Shown: piece after piece, positions 28,288-39,168 of the stretch | How the letters are laid out: the number at the start of each line of letters is the position of its first letter | Numbering within the stretch: the first letter of the stretch is position 1 | Source of the DNA: Photobacterium jeanii | Lineage (GTDB): Bacteria > Pseudomonadota > Gammaproteobacteria > Enterobacterales > Vibrionaceae | Assembly: GCF_001650345.1 (NCBI RefSeq) | Contig: NZ_LVHF01000011.1 | Location: 62,001-126,000 of the forward strand | Reading direction: 5' to 3' | Length of the DNA stretch: 64,000 nt | Notes under the pieces: model-generated | Told to the model about the DNA's origin: nothing | Seen by the model: the letters and a program-made list of their open reading frames with translations, nothing else | The model's database searches: none | Translations under genes and position numbers: made by a program

Positions 28288-31155
28288 ATGAGTCACCACG
28301 CATTGTTATCCCAAGCTTCTTTGCAAGGGCTGGAAAAGTTACAAGCCGCTCACCCAGACGCCTTGGCGCAGTGGCCTGAAGCACATCAAGCCGAACTAGA
28401 GAAAGTACTTGGTTTGAGTGACTTTATTGCGAGTGCCTTGGTGCGTGATAGTCGCCTGTTGCCTTGGCTAGCGACTGAAATCACCGTTGATGACCACGGT
28501 GAGCAATATCGTCAGCAATTGTCTGAGATGCTAGAAAGCGTGACAGACGAAGCAGGCTTGATGCGCACCTTGCGGGCATTTCGTCGTCAAGAAATGGTCT
28601 GGATTGGGTGGCGGGACTTCACTGGGCGAGCGACTTTAGCGCAAAGCCTATCGCACCTCTCTTTGTTGGCTGAAGCCTTGATCATGCAAGCCTACCAATG
28701 GCTATACGCCCAATGTTGTCGTGAGTGGGGCACGCCAACCAATGCCGATGGTCAAGCGCAGCCGATGTTGATCTTGGGAATGGGCAAACTCGGTGGTGGT
28801 GAGCTAAATTTCTCGTCGGATATCGATCTGATTTTCACCTACCCAGAAAATGGCGAAACCCAAGGGGGTCGTCGCAGTATTGCCAATGCCCAGTTTTTTA
28901 CCCGCTTAGGGCAGCGTCTGATCAAAGCACTCGATCAGCAAACTTATGATGGTTTTTGTTACCGAGTCGATATGCGGCTACGTCCGTTTGGCGATAGTGG
29001 TCCTTTAGTGATGAGTTACGCTGCGCTGGAAGATTACTACCAAGAGCAAGGACGTGATTGGGAACGCTACGCGATGATCAAAGCGCGTGTCATGGGGCGT
29101 GAGAGTTTCAGTCAGTATCAAGAGTTACGCCAGATGCTGCGCCCGTTTGTGTTCCGTCGCTACATTGACTTTAGTGCTATTCAAGCGCTGCGTCGGATGA
29201 AGTCGATGATCAGCAGTGAAGTGCGACGTCGAGGGCTTAGTAACAATATCAAGCTAGGGGCGGGCGGGATCCGCGAAGTGGAATTTATCGCTCAATCATT
29301 CCAGTTGATCCGTGGGGGGCGTGAGCCAAGCCTACGCGGTCGTGGATTATTAGAAACCTTAGCGGCGATGAAGCAACTGCATTTGTTACCGACAGAGCAA
29401 GTTGAAGCGTTGGAACAAGGCTATGCCTTTTTACGTAAGCTGGAGAATTTGCTGCAAGCGATTGATGATAAACAAACCCAAACTCTGCCGGATAAACCTT
29501 TGGATCAAGCTCGCCTTGCCGAGGCGATGGGCTATGCCGACTGGGCGGAATTAGAAGTGGCGACTGCCGCGCATATGGCAGCGGTGCACCACGTGTTTGA
29601 TACCATCATTGGCAGCGATGATGAAGACGAGAAAACCGCATGTGCTGCTGATGCTCAGTTCCACGAATTGTGGGCAATGAGTAAGAATGAAGAGGTTGTA
29701 CTGTCGATCCTCGATGAACTGAATGCTGCTGATGGCGCTACGCAGGCTAGCACTTTGCTCGGGATGAAGGCGGAGCTTTCGAAGCGCACTTTAGGGCCTC
29801 GCGGGCGTGAAGTGCTCGCGAAATTAATGCCTGAAGTGCTGAGCCGAATTGTCACGCGTAAAGATGCCGCGCAAGTGCTGGCACGAGTGACTAAGCTGAT
29901 TGTCCGTATCGCTACTCGAACGACTTACCTTGAACTTTTGAGCGAACACCCAGCTGCACTCGATCAGCTGGTGCGCTTGTGTGCGGCCAGTCCAATGGTG
30001 GCAGAGCAGTTGGCGCAATACCCGATTTTGCTCGATGAACTTTTGGATCCGCAGCACCTCTATAATCCAACGCCGCTGCATCAATATCGCGAAGAGTTAC
30101 GTGAGTACCTAGCTCGTATCCCTGAAGAGGATATGGAGCAACAAATGGAGGCGATCCGCCAATTTAAGCAAGCGCAATTGCTGCGTATTGCCGCCGCTGA
30201 TATTGCGGGCGCTCTGCCATTGATGAAGGTGAGTGATCACTTAACCTACCTTGCTGAAGCGATAGTGGAAGCTGTGGTGAACCAAGCGTGGCTACAAATG
30301 GTCGAGAAGTACGGTACACCGAGTTACCTTGAAGGACGCGATGGAAAAGGCTTTGGGGTGATTGGTTACGGTAAAGTCGGTGGCTGGGAGCTCGGCTACG
30401 GCTCCGATCTCGATTTGGTGTTCCTTCATGATTGCCCTGCGGATAGCTATACCACTGGTAAAAAAGAGATCGACGGCCGTCAGTTTTATTTACGCCTTGC
30501 TCAACGTATTGTGCATCTGTTCTCGACTCGCACCGCATCAGGGGTGTTGTACGAGGTGGATGTGCGTTTGCGTCCATCGGGCGCATCAGGTTTGCTGGTC
30601 AGTACGCTTGAGGCATTCGCGGATTACCAACAGCAAGAAGCGTGGACATGGGAGCATCAAGCCTTAGTGCGTGCTCGCTTAATTTATGGTGACGCGCCAT
30701 TGCAACAAGGCTTTGCTCAAGTGCGCGAGCAGACTTTAATGCAAGTACGCGACAGCGATACCTTGCGTCAGCAAGTGGTTGAGATGCGCGAGAAAATGCG
30801 CAGCCATTTAGGCAGTAAAAAAGCCGATTGTTTCGATTTAAAGCAAGATTTAGGTGGCATTGCCGATATAGAATTTATTGCCCAATTTTTGGTGCTGAAC
30901 CATGCTCATAGCAATGCAGCATTAACGCGTTGGTCGGATAACGTGCGTATTTTCGATACTATGGCTGAGCACGCTAAGATGAGCCCTGAGCAGGTCACGG
31001 CGTTGAAGCATGCTTATTGCGAGATGCGTGATGCGACCCATAGGTTAAGTTTGTTAGGGTTATCAGCTTACGTCGAAGAGCCGCAATTTGCGGATGAGCG
31101 TGCGGTGGTCGAGCAGGCATGGCTACAGTATTTGGTTGAGCCCCAATCGAACTGA
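28288..31155 (+). CDS. glnE: Bifunctional glutamine synthetase adenylyltransferase/adenylyl-removing enzyme
   Basis: GlnE adjusts glutamine synthetase activity by adding AMP to it and removing it again, under control of PII and glutamine. The 955-residue protein (E. coli 946) contains two nucleotidyltransferase-fold halves. The N-terminal deadenylylase carries [19 protein letters not shown] (about residue 165). The C-terminal adenylylase carries [19 protein letters not shown] (about residue 690) with its DxD. The GlnD-like helical linkers lie between. hldE follows 196 bases downstream, the conserved enterobacterial and Vibrio order. Confidence 0.97.
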   Translation: MSHHALLSQASLQGLEKLQAAHPDALAQWPEAHQAELEKVLGLSDFIASALVRDSRLLPWLATEITVDDHGEQYRQQLSEMLESVTDEAGLMRTLRAFRRQEMVWIGWRDFTGRATLAQSLSHLSLLAEALIMQAYQWLYAQCCREWGTPTNADGQAQPMLILGMGKLGGGELNFSSDIDLIFTYPENGETQGGRRSIANAQFFTRLGQRLIKALDQQTYDGFCYRVDMRLRPFGDSGPLVMSYAALEDYYQEQGRDWERYAMIKARVMGRESFSQYQELRQMLRPFVFRRYIDFSAIQALRRMKSMISSEVRRRGLSNNIKLGAGGIREVEFIAQSFQLIRGGREPSLRGRGLLETLAAMKQLHLLPTEQVEALEQGYAFLRKLENLLQAIDDKQTQTLPDKPLDQARLAEAMGYADWAELEVATAAHMAAVHHVFDTIIGSDDEDEKTACAADAQFHELWAMSKNEEVVLSILDELNAADGATQASTLLGMKAELSKRTLGPRGREVLAKLMPEVLSRIVTRKDAAQVLARVTKLIVRIATRTTYLELLSEHPAALDQLVRLCAASPMVAEQLAQYPILLDELLDPQHLYNPTPLHQYREELREYLARIPEEDMEQQMEAIRQFKQAQLLRIAAADIAGALPLMKVSDHLTYLAEAIVEAVVNQAWLQMVEKYGTPSYLEGRDGKGFGVIGYGKVGGWELGYGSDLDLVFLHDCPADSYTTGKKEIDGRQFYLRLAQRIVHLFSTRTASGVLYEVDVRLRPSGASGLLVSTLEAFADYQQQEAWTWEHQALVRARLIYGDAPLQQGFAQVREQTLMQVRDSDTLRQQVVEMREKMRSHLGSKKADCFDLKQDLGGIADIEFIAQFLVLNHAHSNAALTRWSDNVRIFDTMAEHAKMSPEQVTALKHAYCEMRDATHRLSLLGLSAYVEEPQFADERAVVEQAWLQYLVEPQSN

Positions 31156-31351
31156 GCGAGTCCCTTGGAATCATGTTCTTAAAGGCATGCTCAGAGGTGA
31201 CCCGTTATTGTGTTCGTGCTAGGTCTAAAACATACATGCGCATGAACTCAATAACCCAGTTATAAATTTGTTGAATGCAGGCACTCAGTCAGTGTCTGCT
31301 TATTTTGCTTTGTGTTACTATTTCCCCGTTTTCACTTTCCCGGAGATAAAA

Positions 31352-32782
31352 ATGAAATTGACGCTTCCTGATTATGATCAAGCTGATGTACTGGTAGTCG
31401 GTGATGTCATGCTAGATCGCTACTGGTATGGCCCAACTGGACGCATTTCCCCAGAAGCGCCAGTGCCAGTGGTTAAAGTTGATCAGATTGAAGAACGTCC
31501 AGGTGGCGCAGCGAACGTTGCGATGAACATCGCTGCTTTGGGTGGTCATGCACGCTTGGTTGGTTTAACCGGGATTGACGAGCCAGCAAAAGCCCTGACA
31601 GAAAAACTGACTTCGCTTAAAGTGCGTTGTGATTTTGTTTCTCTGCCTGACTACCCAACCATCACCAAACTACGTGTGATGAGCCGTGGTCAGCAACTGA
31701 TTCGTTTGGACTTTGAAGAAGGTTTCCACAACGTAGACCCTGAGCTGATCATGCCACGCCTTGAGCAATCACTGTCGCAAGTGAAAGCAGTGATCTTGTC
31801 TGATTACGCGAAAGGTGCGCTAGAGCACGTTCAAACCATGATCCAACTTGCGCGTAAAGCGGGTGTACCTGTGCTTATCGATCCGAAAGGTACGGATTTT
31901 GAACGCTACCGTGGTGCAACGCTACTAACGCCAAACTTATCTGAGTTTGAAGCTGTGGTAGGTAAAGTACAGGGCGATGCGGACATCGTTGAAAAAGGCA
32001 TGGGCTTGATGGACCAATTCGAGCTAGAAGCCTTACTTGTGACGCGTAGCGAACACGGCATGACATTGCTGCAACGTGGTCAAGAGCCGCTGCACATGCC
32101 AACGCAAGCACAAGAAGTCTACGATGTAACTGGTGCGGGTGATACTGTGATTTCGGTACTCGCTTCTTCTCTCGCGGCAGGTAAATCACTGTCGGATGCT
32201 TGTAAGTTAGCGAATGCAGCTGCGGGTGTGGTGGTTGCTAAACTGGGTACTTCGACGCTATCGACGATTGAGCTAACCGATGCTATCCACGGTAGCCAAG
32301 ACAGTGGTTTTGGTGTGATTGCCGAAGAGCAACTAAAACAAGCGGTGAAAGCGGCGCGTGAGCGTGGTGAGAAAGTCGTGATGACCAACGGCTGTTTCGA
32401 TATTCTTCACGCCGGTCACGTTGCTTACTTGAACGAAGCGGCAAAACTGGGTGATCGCCTGATTGTTGCGGTGAACTCAGATTCATCAGTACAAGCGCTG
32501 AAAGGTCCTGGTCGTCCAGTAAACCCAGAAGATCGTCGTATGGCGGTACTGGCAGGTTTAGGTGCGGTGGATTGGGTTGTGCCGTTCACTGAAGAAACCC
32601 CACAGCGTTTGATCAGCGAAATTCTTCCAACCTTGTTGGTGAAAGGTGGCGATTACAAACCTGAAGAAATTGCAGGTGGTAAAGAAGTGATTGCTGCAGG
32701 CGGTGAAGTTCGTGTGCTGAACTTTGAAGACGGTTGTTCAACCACTGAAATTATCGAAGCGATCCGTGGTGGCCGCGGTTAA
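31352..32782 (+). CDS. hldE: Bifunctional heptose 7-phosphate kinase / heptose 1-phosphate adenylyltransferase
   Basis: HldE performs two steps toward ADP-heptose for the lipopolysaccharide inner core. The N-terminal ribokinase-like domain (about 1-315) has [23 protein letters not shown] and the catalytic VTGAGDTV. The C-terminal cytidylyltransferase-like domain (about 340-476) has [16 protein letters not shown] with the HxGH motif. I chose the ATG at 31352 ([10 protein letters not shown]), preceded by CGGAGA at a normal distance. The open frame extends to 31268, but its start there has no ribosome site and no family similarity. A terminator follows at 32846. Confidence 0.97.
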   Translation: MKLTLPDYDQADVLVVGDVMLDRYWYGPTGRISPEAPVPVVKVDQIEERPGGAANVAMNIAALGGHARLVGLTGIDEPAKALTEKLTSLKVRCDFVSLPDYPTITKLRVMSRGQQLIRLDFEEGFHNVDPELIMPRLEQSLSQVKAVILSDYAKGALEHVQTMIQLARKAGVPVLIDPKGTDFERYRGATLLTPNLSEFEAVVGKVQGDADIVEKGMGLMDQFELEALLVTRSEHGMTLLQRGQEPLHMPTQAQEVYDVTGAGDTVISVLASSLAAGKSLSDACKLANAAAGVVVAKLGTSTLSTIELTDAIHGSQDSGFGVIAEEQLKQAVKAARERGEKVVMTNGCFDILHAGHVAYLNEAAKLGDRLIVAVNSDSSVQALKGPGRPVNPEDRRMAVLAGLGAVDWVVPFTEETPQRLISEILPTLLVKGGDYKPEEIAGGKEVIAAGGEVRVLNFEDGCSTTEIIEAIRGGRG

Positions 32783-32842
32783 TTACCGATAGGCGACTAA
32801 CTGCTAAGGTTAGTTAACGCATCGCTAAATAGCAGATAATAA

Positions 32843-32868
32843 AAAAGCGCCCAAGAGGCGCTTTTTTT
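32843..32868. terminator. Bidirectional terminator between hldE and tolC
   Basis: The stem AGCGCC/GGCGCT with a 5-base loop has an A run before it and seven T residues after it. The two flanking genes converge. Confidence 0.85.
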
Positions 32869-32889
32869 ACATTGATTATCAGAGCGTTA

Positions 32890-34191
32890 TTATTTCTTCG
32901 CTGTGATAAGACCCGCGCTGATATCGACGATATCTTGCTCGTTTAGCGTACCTACAGCTTGTTTAAGCTGAAGTTGGCTTAGGATGTAATCGTAGCGTGC
33001 ATTCGCTAGCTGACGGTTCGCATCGTATAGACGACGCGTTGAATCTAGTACGTCAACGATAGTACGAGTACCGACTTCAAAGCCTGCTTCTGTTGCTTCT
33101 AGGGCAGATTGCGCTGAAACCACAGATTGTTGGTAAGCACGAAGTGCACCGATAGATGCGTTGATGTTGTTGTAGAACGCACGAACATCTTTCACGACGC
33201 TACGGTATGAGCCTTCAAGTTGTTCACTTGCTGAAACGTAAGAGAACTGTGCTTGTTTTACTTGAGAGCTTGTTTTACCACCGCTGTAAACAGGCAGATC
33301 TAAACGGATACCAGCTGTTAGTTTACCGTTGTCTGATGCTGTTGGGTCTAGCTTGTTGTAGTTGTAGCCAGCATTAAAGCCGAGTGTCGGTAGGTGACCA
33401 GATTCCGCCAGTGAAATGTTATCACGCGCGATGTCTTGGCTAATACGTGCTGTTAGTAAGTTTAGGTTTTCTTTTTCTGCGTTTTGGATCAGCTCAAGCA
33501 CTTTCGCTTGTGGGCGGCTTGCAGAGAAACGTGCAGTATCAAGAATGCTGAGATCAGTGTGTTCTTGACCTGTGATCTCACGTAGACCTTCATAGCTATT
33601 GGTTAGCGCATTTTCTTTTAAGATTTCATCCGCTAGCACGCTATCGTACTGTGCTTGTGCATCATGTACGTCCGTGATTGCTGATAGACCCACTTCAAAG
33701 CGTTGCTTAGTTTGCTCTAGTTGACGACCAACCGCCGCTTTTTCTGCACGAACGAATTCAAGATCGTCCATTGCTTTAAGAACATCGAAGTACGCCTGAC
33801 TGACACGCAGAATTAATGCCTGCTGAGTCGCAGCGTAAGATGCATCTTTTTGACGTGCATTTTTTTCTGCGATATCAAGGTTTACCCAGCTTGCGCGGTT
33901 GTAGATGGATTGGCTAAGAGTCACACCCGCATTGAAGCCGTGGTCATTAGATGCATTGTTATCAGCAAGCTCAGTTGCATTGTAACCTGCGTTTAAGTCG
34001 ATTTGTGGCAACAAAGCACTGCGCGATGAATTGATTGCTTCAAATGATGCGTCTTTATCCGCTGCCGCGCGTAATAGTAGCGGATCGTTTTGTTTTGCTT
34101 GTTGATAGATTTCAGCAAGATCATCAGCCAACACAGAGTGGCTAAAGCCGCCTAGGGCTACGCTCATAAAGAGTGGGAGCAATTTTTTCAT
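32890..34191 (-). CDS. tolC: Outer membrane channel TolC
   Basis: TolC forms the trimeric outer-membrane exit duct used by RND/MFS drug efflux pumps and type I secretion systems. From the ATG at 34191 the 433-residue precursor has a signal peptide (MKKLLPLFMSVALGGFSHSV, cleaved near LA-DD). Two outer-membrane efflux-protein repeats with the long coiled-coil helices follow (one around ARQKDASYAATQQALILRVS, one around QAQFSYVSASEQLEGSY). In-frame sequence upstream to 34230 is not part of the precursor. It is divergent from nudF, as in E. coli and Vibrio. Confidence 0.96.
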   Translation of the reverse strand: MKKLLPLFMSVALGGFSHSVLADDLAEIYQQAKQNDPLLLRAAADKDASFEAINSSRSALLPQIDLNAGYNATELADNNASNDHGFNAGVTLSQSIYNRASWVNLDIAEKNARQKDASYAATQQALILRVSQAYFDVLKAMDDLEFVRAEKAAVGRQLEQTKQRFEVGLSAITDVHDAQAQYDSVLADEILKENALTNSYEGLREITGQEHTDLSILDTARFSASRPQAKVLELIQNAEKENLNLLTARISQDIARDNISLAESGHLPTLGFNAGYNYNKLDPTASDNGKLTAGIRLDLPVYSGGKTSSQVKQAQFSYVSASEQLEGSYRSVVKDVRAFYNNINASIGALRAYQQSVVSAQSALEATEAGFEVGTRTIVDVLDSTRRLYDANRQLANARYDYILSQLQLKQAVGTLNEQDIVDISAGLITAKK

Positions 34192-34487
34192 GGATGCCTT
34201 TTCCTGGTCCTGACAGTCAAAATAGTGCAAGAGATCAGTGTAACGAAAGAATGCTGACAGTAAACTGATCTCTTCGGTATTTTTTACGTTGTCTTAATAA
34301 ATTAGTAGTACTTATAGGTATGTTTGTTGTGCTTTCACTACATCATTGCCATTACTGTATAAGATTGTACGCCATATAAAAAATTATATGTTTTAAATAA
34401 AATCATAATAATTATTAAAAATGTTGAATAAAGTCATTGCTGCCAGCCGTCGGGAATGGAAAAATAGTGCCAAAGGAGAACAGTAGT

Positions 34488-35132
34488 ATGAGTCAAAAAT
34501 CCCCTCAGACCCCTGCTCAAGTCAGGTATGGCAAGGATGACGTCGAAATAGTGTCAACCAAGCCATTGTATCAGGGCTTCTTCAAAATGGTGTCTTACAC
34601 CTTCAAACATAAGCTCTTTTCTGGTGGTTGGAGTGAAACACTCAATCGCGAAATGTTTGAGCGCGGTCATGCTGCTGTATTACTTCCTTACGATCCTTGC
34701 ACCGATCAGGTGGTGCTGGTGGAGCAATTTCGTATCGGTGCCCTAGCGGCAGACTGTGAACCTTGGCAGCTAGAAATGGTGGCAGGGATGATCGAAGATG
34801 GCGAAAGCGCCGAAGAGGTTGCTCGTCGTGAAGCACAAGAAGAAGCAGGGATTGACGTTCATCAAGTCGAAAAGATCACGCGTTACCTTTCAAGTTCAGG
34901 CGGTTGCTCGGAAAGCTTAGATGTCTTTGCTGGCTGTGTTGATAGCACCTTGGCATCTGGGGTCCATGGCCTTGAAGAAGAAGGTGAAGATATTCGCGTT
35001 CATGTTGTTTCTCGCGAGCAAGCCTATGCTTGGGTTGAATCTGGTAAAATAGAAAATGCGGCCTCAATCATTGCACTACAATGGTTGCAGCTAAATTATT
35101 TACGCCTTCAACGCCAATGGGGCGAGGACTGA
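34488..35132 (+). CDS. nudF: ADP-ribose pyrophosphatase (Nudix)
   Basis: NudF hydrolyses ADP-ribose to AMP and ribose 5-phosphate, which limits non-enzymatic ADP-ribosylation. The 214-residue protein has the Nudix box with the REAQEEAGI core, preceded by GMIEDGES, at about residues 99-121, and the upstream substrate-recognition segment LVEQFRIGAL. The ATG at 34488 is preceded by AAGGAGAAC. It begins a run of closely spaced genes (nudF-yqiB-cpdA-yqiA-parE), the E. coli order. Confidence 0.95.
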   Translation: MSQKSPQTPAQVRYGKDDVEIVSTKPLYQGFFKMVSYTFKHKLFSGGWSETLNREMFERGHAAVLLPYDPCTDQVVLVEQFRIGALAADCEPWQLEMVAGMIEDGESAEEVARREAQEEAGIDVHQVEKITRYLSSSGGCSESLDVFAGCVDSTLASGVHGLEEEGEDIRVHVVSREQAYAWVESGKIENAASIIALQWLQLNYLRLQRQWGED

Positions 35133-35134
35133 GT

Positions 35135-35563
35135 TTGAAAAAGCGTTACACCGTTGACTTAGCGGAGATCATGCGACTGTATGAGACCAACTATGCGAAG
35201 TTGCTTCCATTGCTGCCAAAATCTGATGAGGTAGGAGATAGCTGCGCCTATCAGGTTTTTGACCATGCATATCGAATCACTATTATCGAGTCGACGCGTT
35301 ACACCACATTGATCGAGCTGCAACAGTCAGACGACAATGCGTTGCCAGATTATATGCATCCTCACTTGAAGATCCGCTTGTATCACGATGCGCGAGTGGC
35401 AGAAGTGTGTTCAGCTCAGCAGATTTCACGCTTGAAGCCAAGGTATGATTACCCCAATATGCGAATGCATCAACAAGATGAAAAACATCAAGTTAATCGC
35501 TTTTTAGGGGATTGGTTGGTCTATTGCCTGAAGAACGGGATAAGCAAACAATCGGTTTGTTGA
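35135..35563 (+). CDS. yqiB: DUF1249 family protein
   Basis: A 142-residue protein of unknown function, conserved between nudF and cpdA in gammaproteobacteria. It starts at a TTG at 35135, two bases after the nudF stop, with GAGG 7 bases before it. The product then begins (M)KKRYTVDLAEIMRLYETNYA, the conserved N terminus of the family. An in-frame ATG at 35081 lies inside nudF and gives a non-conserved extension. Other conserved-looking stretches are PHLKIRLYHDARVAEV and VNRFLGDWLVYCL. Confidence 0.88.
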   Translation: MKKRYTVDLAEIMRLYETNYAKLLPLLPKSDEVGDSCAYQVFDHAYRITIIESTRYTTLIELQQSDDNALPDYMHPHLKIRLYHDARVAEVCSAQQISRLKPRYDYPNMRMHQQDEKHQVNRFLGDWLVYCLKNGISKQSVC

Positions 35564-35696
35564 TGTACATCCTATTGCCATAAATAGGGATAATAATACC
35601 AACCAGCTACGGCTATCCATTGAGTAAGACTGGTTGGGCAAGCAATGCACCTTAAGGTGCCAATACATTTTGAGACAGTACAGGATTTAAACGATT

Positions 35697-36521
35697 TTGC
35701 AGACGTATACGTTGCCTCAGCAAGGTCCAGAGAAAATTGTCTTGCTTCAGATTACCGATACCCATCTTTTTGATGATGAATCAGGTAGCTTACTCGGCGT
35801 AGAGACAAAGAAGAGTTTTCATGCAGTGTTGAATGCTGTAGATGACGCTGCGCGTCCTTTTGATGCCATTATTGCCACCGGTGATATTTCGCAGGATCAC
35901 AGCGAACACTCCTATCAGCGCTTTGCCGACGGCATTGCACGCTGGACACAACCTTGCTTTTGGTTGCCGGGCAACCACGATTTTCAACCGAGTATGCGCT
36001 CGGTATTGCCATCTCCTCAGATCAAAGCTTGCGAGCAAGTGCTGGCAGGTGAACATTGGCAGGTTATTCTACTCGACAGTCAGGTGCCGGGTGTGCCTCA
36101 TGGTGCCTTGAGTTCCAATCAGTTAGAGATGTTAGATCAGGCGTTGAGTGCGCATCCTGATCGCCATGCCTTGGTATTATTGCACCACCATCCGCTAGAA
36201 GCGGGGAGCACTTGGCTCGATCAACACCAGCTGCACAATAACGAAGCGCTGTGGTACGTGCTGGATCAGCATCCACAAGTAAAAGCTGTGCTATGCGGTC
36301 ATATTCACCAAGAGCTTGATCGGGTCTTTCGTGATGTGCGAGTGCTTGCAACGCCTTCGACGTGCATTCAGTTTTTGCCAGACTCGCACGACTTTGCCCT
36401 CGATCAGGCAAACCCAGGTTGGCGTTACCTTGAGCTGTATGCCAATGGCGATATTCAAACCCAAGTGTACCGCTTAGATGGTCAGCAATTTGCGCCTCAA
36501 TTTGATGCAGCAGGGTATTGA
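35697..36521 (+). CDS. cpdA: 3',5'-cyclic AMP phosphodiesterase
   Basis: CpdA hydrolyses cAMP to 5'-AMP and so damps CRP signalling. The 274-residue metallophosphoesterase has all the dinuclear-metal motifs in order: ITDTHLFDD, TGDISQDHS, PGNHDF, LLHHHPLEAG and CGHIHQE. It starts at a TTG at 35697 with AGGA at 35682-35685 upstream. The N terminus (M)QTYTLPQQG fits the family. Its TGA overlaps the yqiA start. Two inverted repeats lie in the 133-base gap before it. Confidence 0.94.
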   Translation: MQTYTLPQQGPEKIVLLQITDTHLFDDESGSLLGVETKKSFHAVLNAVDDAARPFDAIIATGDISQDHSEHSYQRFADGIARWTQPCFWLPGNHDFQPSMRSVLPSPQIKACEQVLAGEHWQVILLDSQVPGVPHGALSSNQLEMLDQALSAHPDRHALVLLHHHPLEAGSTWLDQHQLHNNEALWYVLDQHPQVKAVLCGHIHQELDRVFRDVRVLATPSTCIQFLPDSHDFALDQANPGWRYLELYANGDIQTQVYRLDGQQFAPQFDAAGY

Positions 36522-37117
36522 TGATGACAGTCTCGACTAAGCCGTTATTACTTTATATTCATGGTTTTAACAGCTCACCTAAATCACTTAAAGCGCAGCA
36601 AATGCTGGCGTATTGTCGCGAACACCGTCCTGATATTCGGGTCGAAGTACCGCAAATGCCTTGTTACCCTGCGCAAGCTGCAGAGTTTATTGATAACCAA
36701 GTCAAAGCGTTAGTCGATGAGGGGTATCAAATTGGTTTGGTCGGTAGTTCGCTAGGTGGCTATATTTCTACTTGGCTTAACGATCGTTACCAATTGCCTG
36801 CGGTACTGGTAAACCCAGCCGTAACGCCTTACGAACTGCTGGTGGATTACTTGGGTGATCAAGTTAACCCTTATACCCATGAACATTATGTGCTGGCGCC
36901 TCATCATATGGACGAACTACGTGCCATGGATGTCACCACACTGCGTAACCCTGAGCAGCTTTGGGTGCTGCAACAAGAAGGGGATGAAGTGTTGGATTAT
37001 CGCCAAGCCGTTACAAAATATGCCGCCTGTAAGCAAACGGTTGAAGCTGATGGAGATCATAGCTTCGTCCAGTTTGAACGCTTTCCTGCCGACATTATTC
37101 AATTTCTCGGTCTTTAA
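36521..37117 (+). CDS. yqiA: YqiA family esterase
   Basis: A small alpha/beta-hydrolase (198 residues) with esterase activity on short acyl substrates in E. coli. Its natural substrate is unclear. It contains the oxyanion segment LLYIHGFNSSP, the nucleophile elbow GSSLGGY, the acid residue near QQEGDEVLDY, and the catalytic His in GDHSFVQFER. The ATG at 36521 overlaps the cpdA stop (TGATG), and another Met follows immediately, so the exact start is uncertain by one codon. parE follows after 83 bases. Confidence 0.92.
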   Translation: MMTVSTKPLLLYIHGFNSSPKSLKAQQMLAYCREHRPDIRVEVPQMPCYPAQAAEFIDNQVKALVDEGYQIGLVGSSLGGYISTWLNDRYQLPAVLVNPAVTPYELLVDYLGDQVNPYTHEHYVLAPHHMDELRAMDVTTLRNPEQLWVLQQEGDEVLDYRQAVTKYAACKQTVEADGDHSFVQFERFPADIIQFLGL

Positions 37118-37200
37118 GCCCATTATCACCACCTCAGCTTGACAAGAGAGCTGGGGTTACTGACTATTGTTGCCAAAATTTTCTCGTAAACTTCCGTAAT

Positions 37201-39084
37201 ATGACAGATCAAAGCTATAACGCTGGAGCCATTGAGGTTCTAAATGGCCTTGAGCCAGTACGCCGTCGTCCCGGCATGTACACTGATACGGTTCGCCCAA
37301 ACCACCTAGGTCAAGAGGTGATCGATAACAGTGTCGATGAGGCTTTAGCCGGCCACGCCCGCAAAGTTGAAGTCATCTTGCATGCGGACCAATCGCTAGA
37401 GGTCATCGATGATGGCCGTGGTATGCCCGTTGATATTCACCCTGAAGAAGGGGTATCAGGGGTTGAGTTGATCCTGTGTAAGCTTCACGCGGGTGGTAAG
37501 TTCTCTGGTAAGAACTATCAGTTCTCAGGTGGTCTACACGGGGTAGGTATCTCGGTAGTAAACGCCCTGTCGACGCGCGTTGAAGTAACGGTTAAACGTG
37601 ATGGTCAGGTATACCAAATCGCGTTTGAAAACGGCGAGAAAGTCTCTGAGCTCGAAGTGATTGGTACTTGTGGCCGTCGTGCTAAAGGTACCCGTGTTCA
37701 CTTCTGGCCGGATGGTAGCTATTTCGATAGCCCGAAATTCTCAGTATCGCGCCTTAAGAGCAACTTAAAAGCGAAAGCGGTACTGTGCCCAGGGTTAGAG
37801 ATTGTCTTTACCGATAAAGCGACTGACGAAACTTTACGTTGGTGCTACGAAGACGGTCTGAAAGATTACTTAGCAGAAGGTGTGAAAGGTTACACCTTAT
37901 TGCCAGAAGAGCCGTTTACCGGTGTCTTCAGTGGTCAAACAGAAGCGGCTGACTGGGCGCTGCTATGGCTGCCAGAAGGCGGTGAATTGATCGCTGAAAG
38001 TTACGTTAACCTGATCCCAACCGCTCAAGGTGGTACTCATGTTAATGGTCTGCGCCAAGGTCTGTTGGATGCGATGCGTGAGTTTTGTGAATTCCGCAAC
38101 TTGTTGCCACGTGGCGTGAAGCTAACGGCTGACGATATCTGGGACCGCTGTGCCTACGTACTGTCGGTGAAGATGCAAGATCCACAGTTTGCTGGTCAGA
38201 CTAAAGAGCGTCTGTCATCGCGTCAGTGTGCCGCGTTTGTGTCGGGTGTGGTGAAAGATGCGTTTAGCCTGTGGTTGAACGAGCGTCCACAAATCGCTGA
38301 GCAATTGGCGGAAGTGTGTATTGCCAACGCTCACCGTCGTATGCGCGCCAGCAAAAAAGTGGTGCGTAAGAAAGTCGCATCAGGTCCAGCCCTTCCGGGT
38401 AAGCTAGCCGACTGTTCGCAGCAAGATCTTAACCGCACCGAATTGTTCTTGGTGGAGGGTGACTCGGCGGGCGGTTCTGCGAAACAAGCGCGCGATCGTA
38501 TGTTCCAAGCCATCATGCCACTGCGCGGTAAAATCCTAAATACTTGGGAAGTGTCTGCCGATCAGGTATTGGCATCGCAAGAAGTGCACGACATTTCGGT
38601 GGCCTTGGGTATCGACCCAGACAGCGATGATTTGAGCGGTCTGCGTTACGGTAAAATCTGTGTCCTTGCCGATGCGGACTCGGACGGTCTTCACATTGCG
38701 ACCCTTCTGTGTGCACTATTCATGAAGCACTTCGAAGCATTGGTTCGCGCTGGTCACGTATTTATCGCTATGCCGCCACTGTACCGTATCGACTTGGGTA
38801 AAGAGGTTTTTTATGCTCTTGATGAAGATGAGAAAAACGGTATTTTGGAGCGCTTGAGCAGTAAACGCGGCAAGGTTAACGTTCAGCGATTCAAAGGTCT
38901 GGGTGAGATGAACCCACTGCAATTGCGCGAGACCACCATGGATCCGAACACTCGCCGTTTGGTTCAGCTCACTATCGATGATGATAGCCAAACCAATGAG
39001 ATGATGGACATGCTACTTGGTAAGAAGCGTGCCGAAGATCGTCGTCACTGGCTGCAAGATAAAGGTGACATGGCTGAAGTGTAA
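37201..39084 (+). CDS. parE: DNA topoisomerase IV subunit B
   Basis: ParE is the ATPase subunit of topoisomerase IV, which unlinks daughter chromosomes. The 627-residue protein has the GHKL ATPase domain (EVIDNSVDEALAGHA, VIDDGRGMPVDIH, GGLHGVGISVVNALS). A transducer and a TOPRIM domain follow (LFLVEGDSAGGSAKQARDR and VLADADSDGLHI). The C-terminal motif FKGLGEMNPLQLRETTMDP is also present. parC follows after 84 bases, so the two subunits are encoded together. Confidence 0.97.
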   Translation: MTDQSYNAGAIEVLNGLEPVRRRPGMYTDTVRPNHLGQEVIDNSVDEALAGHARKVEVILHADQSLEVIDDGRGMPVDIHPEEGVSGVELILCKLHAGGKFSGKNYQFSGGLHGVGISVVNALSTRVEVTVKRDGQVYQIAFENGEKVSELEVIGTCGRRAKGTRVHFWPDGSYFDSPKFSVSRLKSNLKAKAVLCPGLEIVFTDKATDETLRWCYEDGLKDYLAEGVKGYTLLPEEPFTGVFSGQTEAADWALLWLPEGGELIAESYVNLIPTAQGGTHVNGLRQGLLDAMREFCEFRNLLPRGVKLTADDIWDRCAYVLSVKMQDPQFAGQTKERLSSRQCAAFVSGVVKDAFSLWLNERPQIAEQLAEVCIANAHRRMRASKKVVRKKVASGPALPGKLADCSQQDLNRTELFLVEGDSAGGSAKQARDRMFQAIMPLRGKILNTWEVSADQVLASQEVHDISVALGIDPDSDDLSGLRYGKICVLADADSDGLHIATLLCALFMKHFEALVRAGHVFIAMPPLYRIDLGKEVFYALDEDEKNGILERLSSKRGKVNVQRFKGLGEMNPLQLRETTMDPNTRRLVQLTIDDDSQTNEMMDMLLGKKRAEDRRHWLQDKGDMAEV

Positions 39085-39168
39085 GCCAGTTGGTGAGCTT
39101 AGCTCGAAAGAAATGATTTCTGTCAGCCGCGTTATTAGCGGCTGACTTGTAAAGACGGAATACCCACG

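Noticed and set aside
29824..30586. Long antisense frames within glnE
   Set aside because: They are shadows of a high-GC third-position reading frame. glnE itself is intact and full length.
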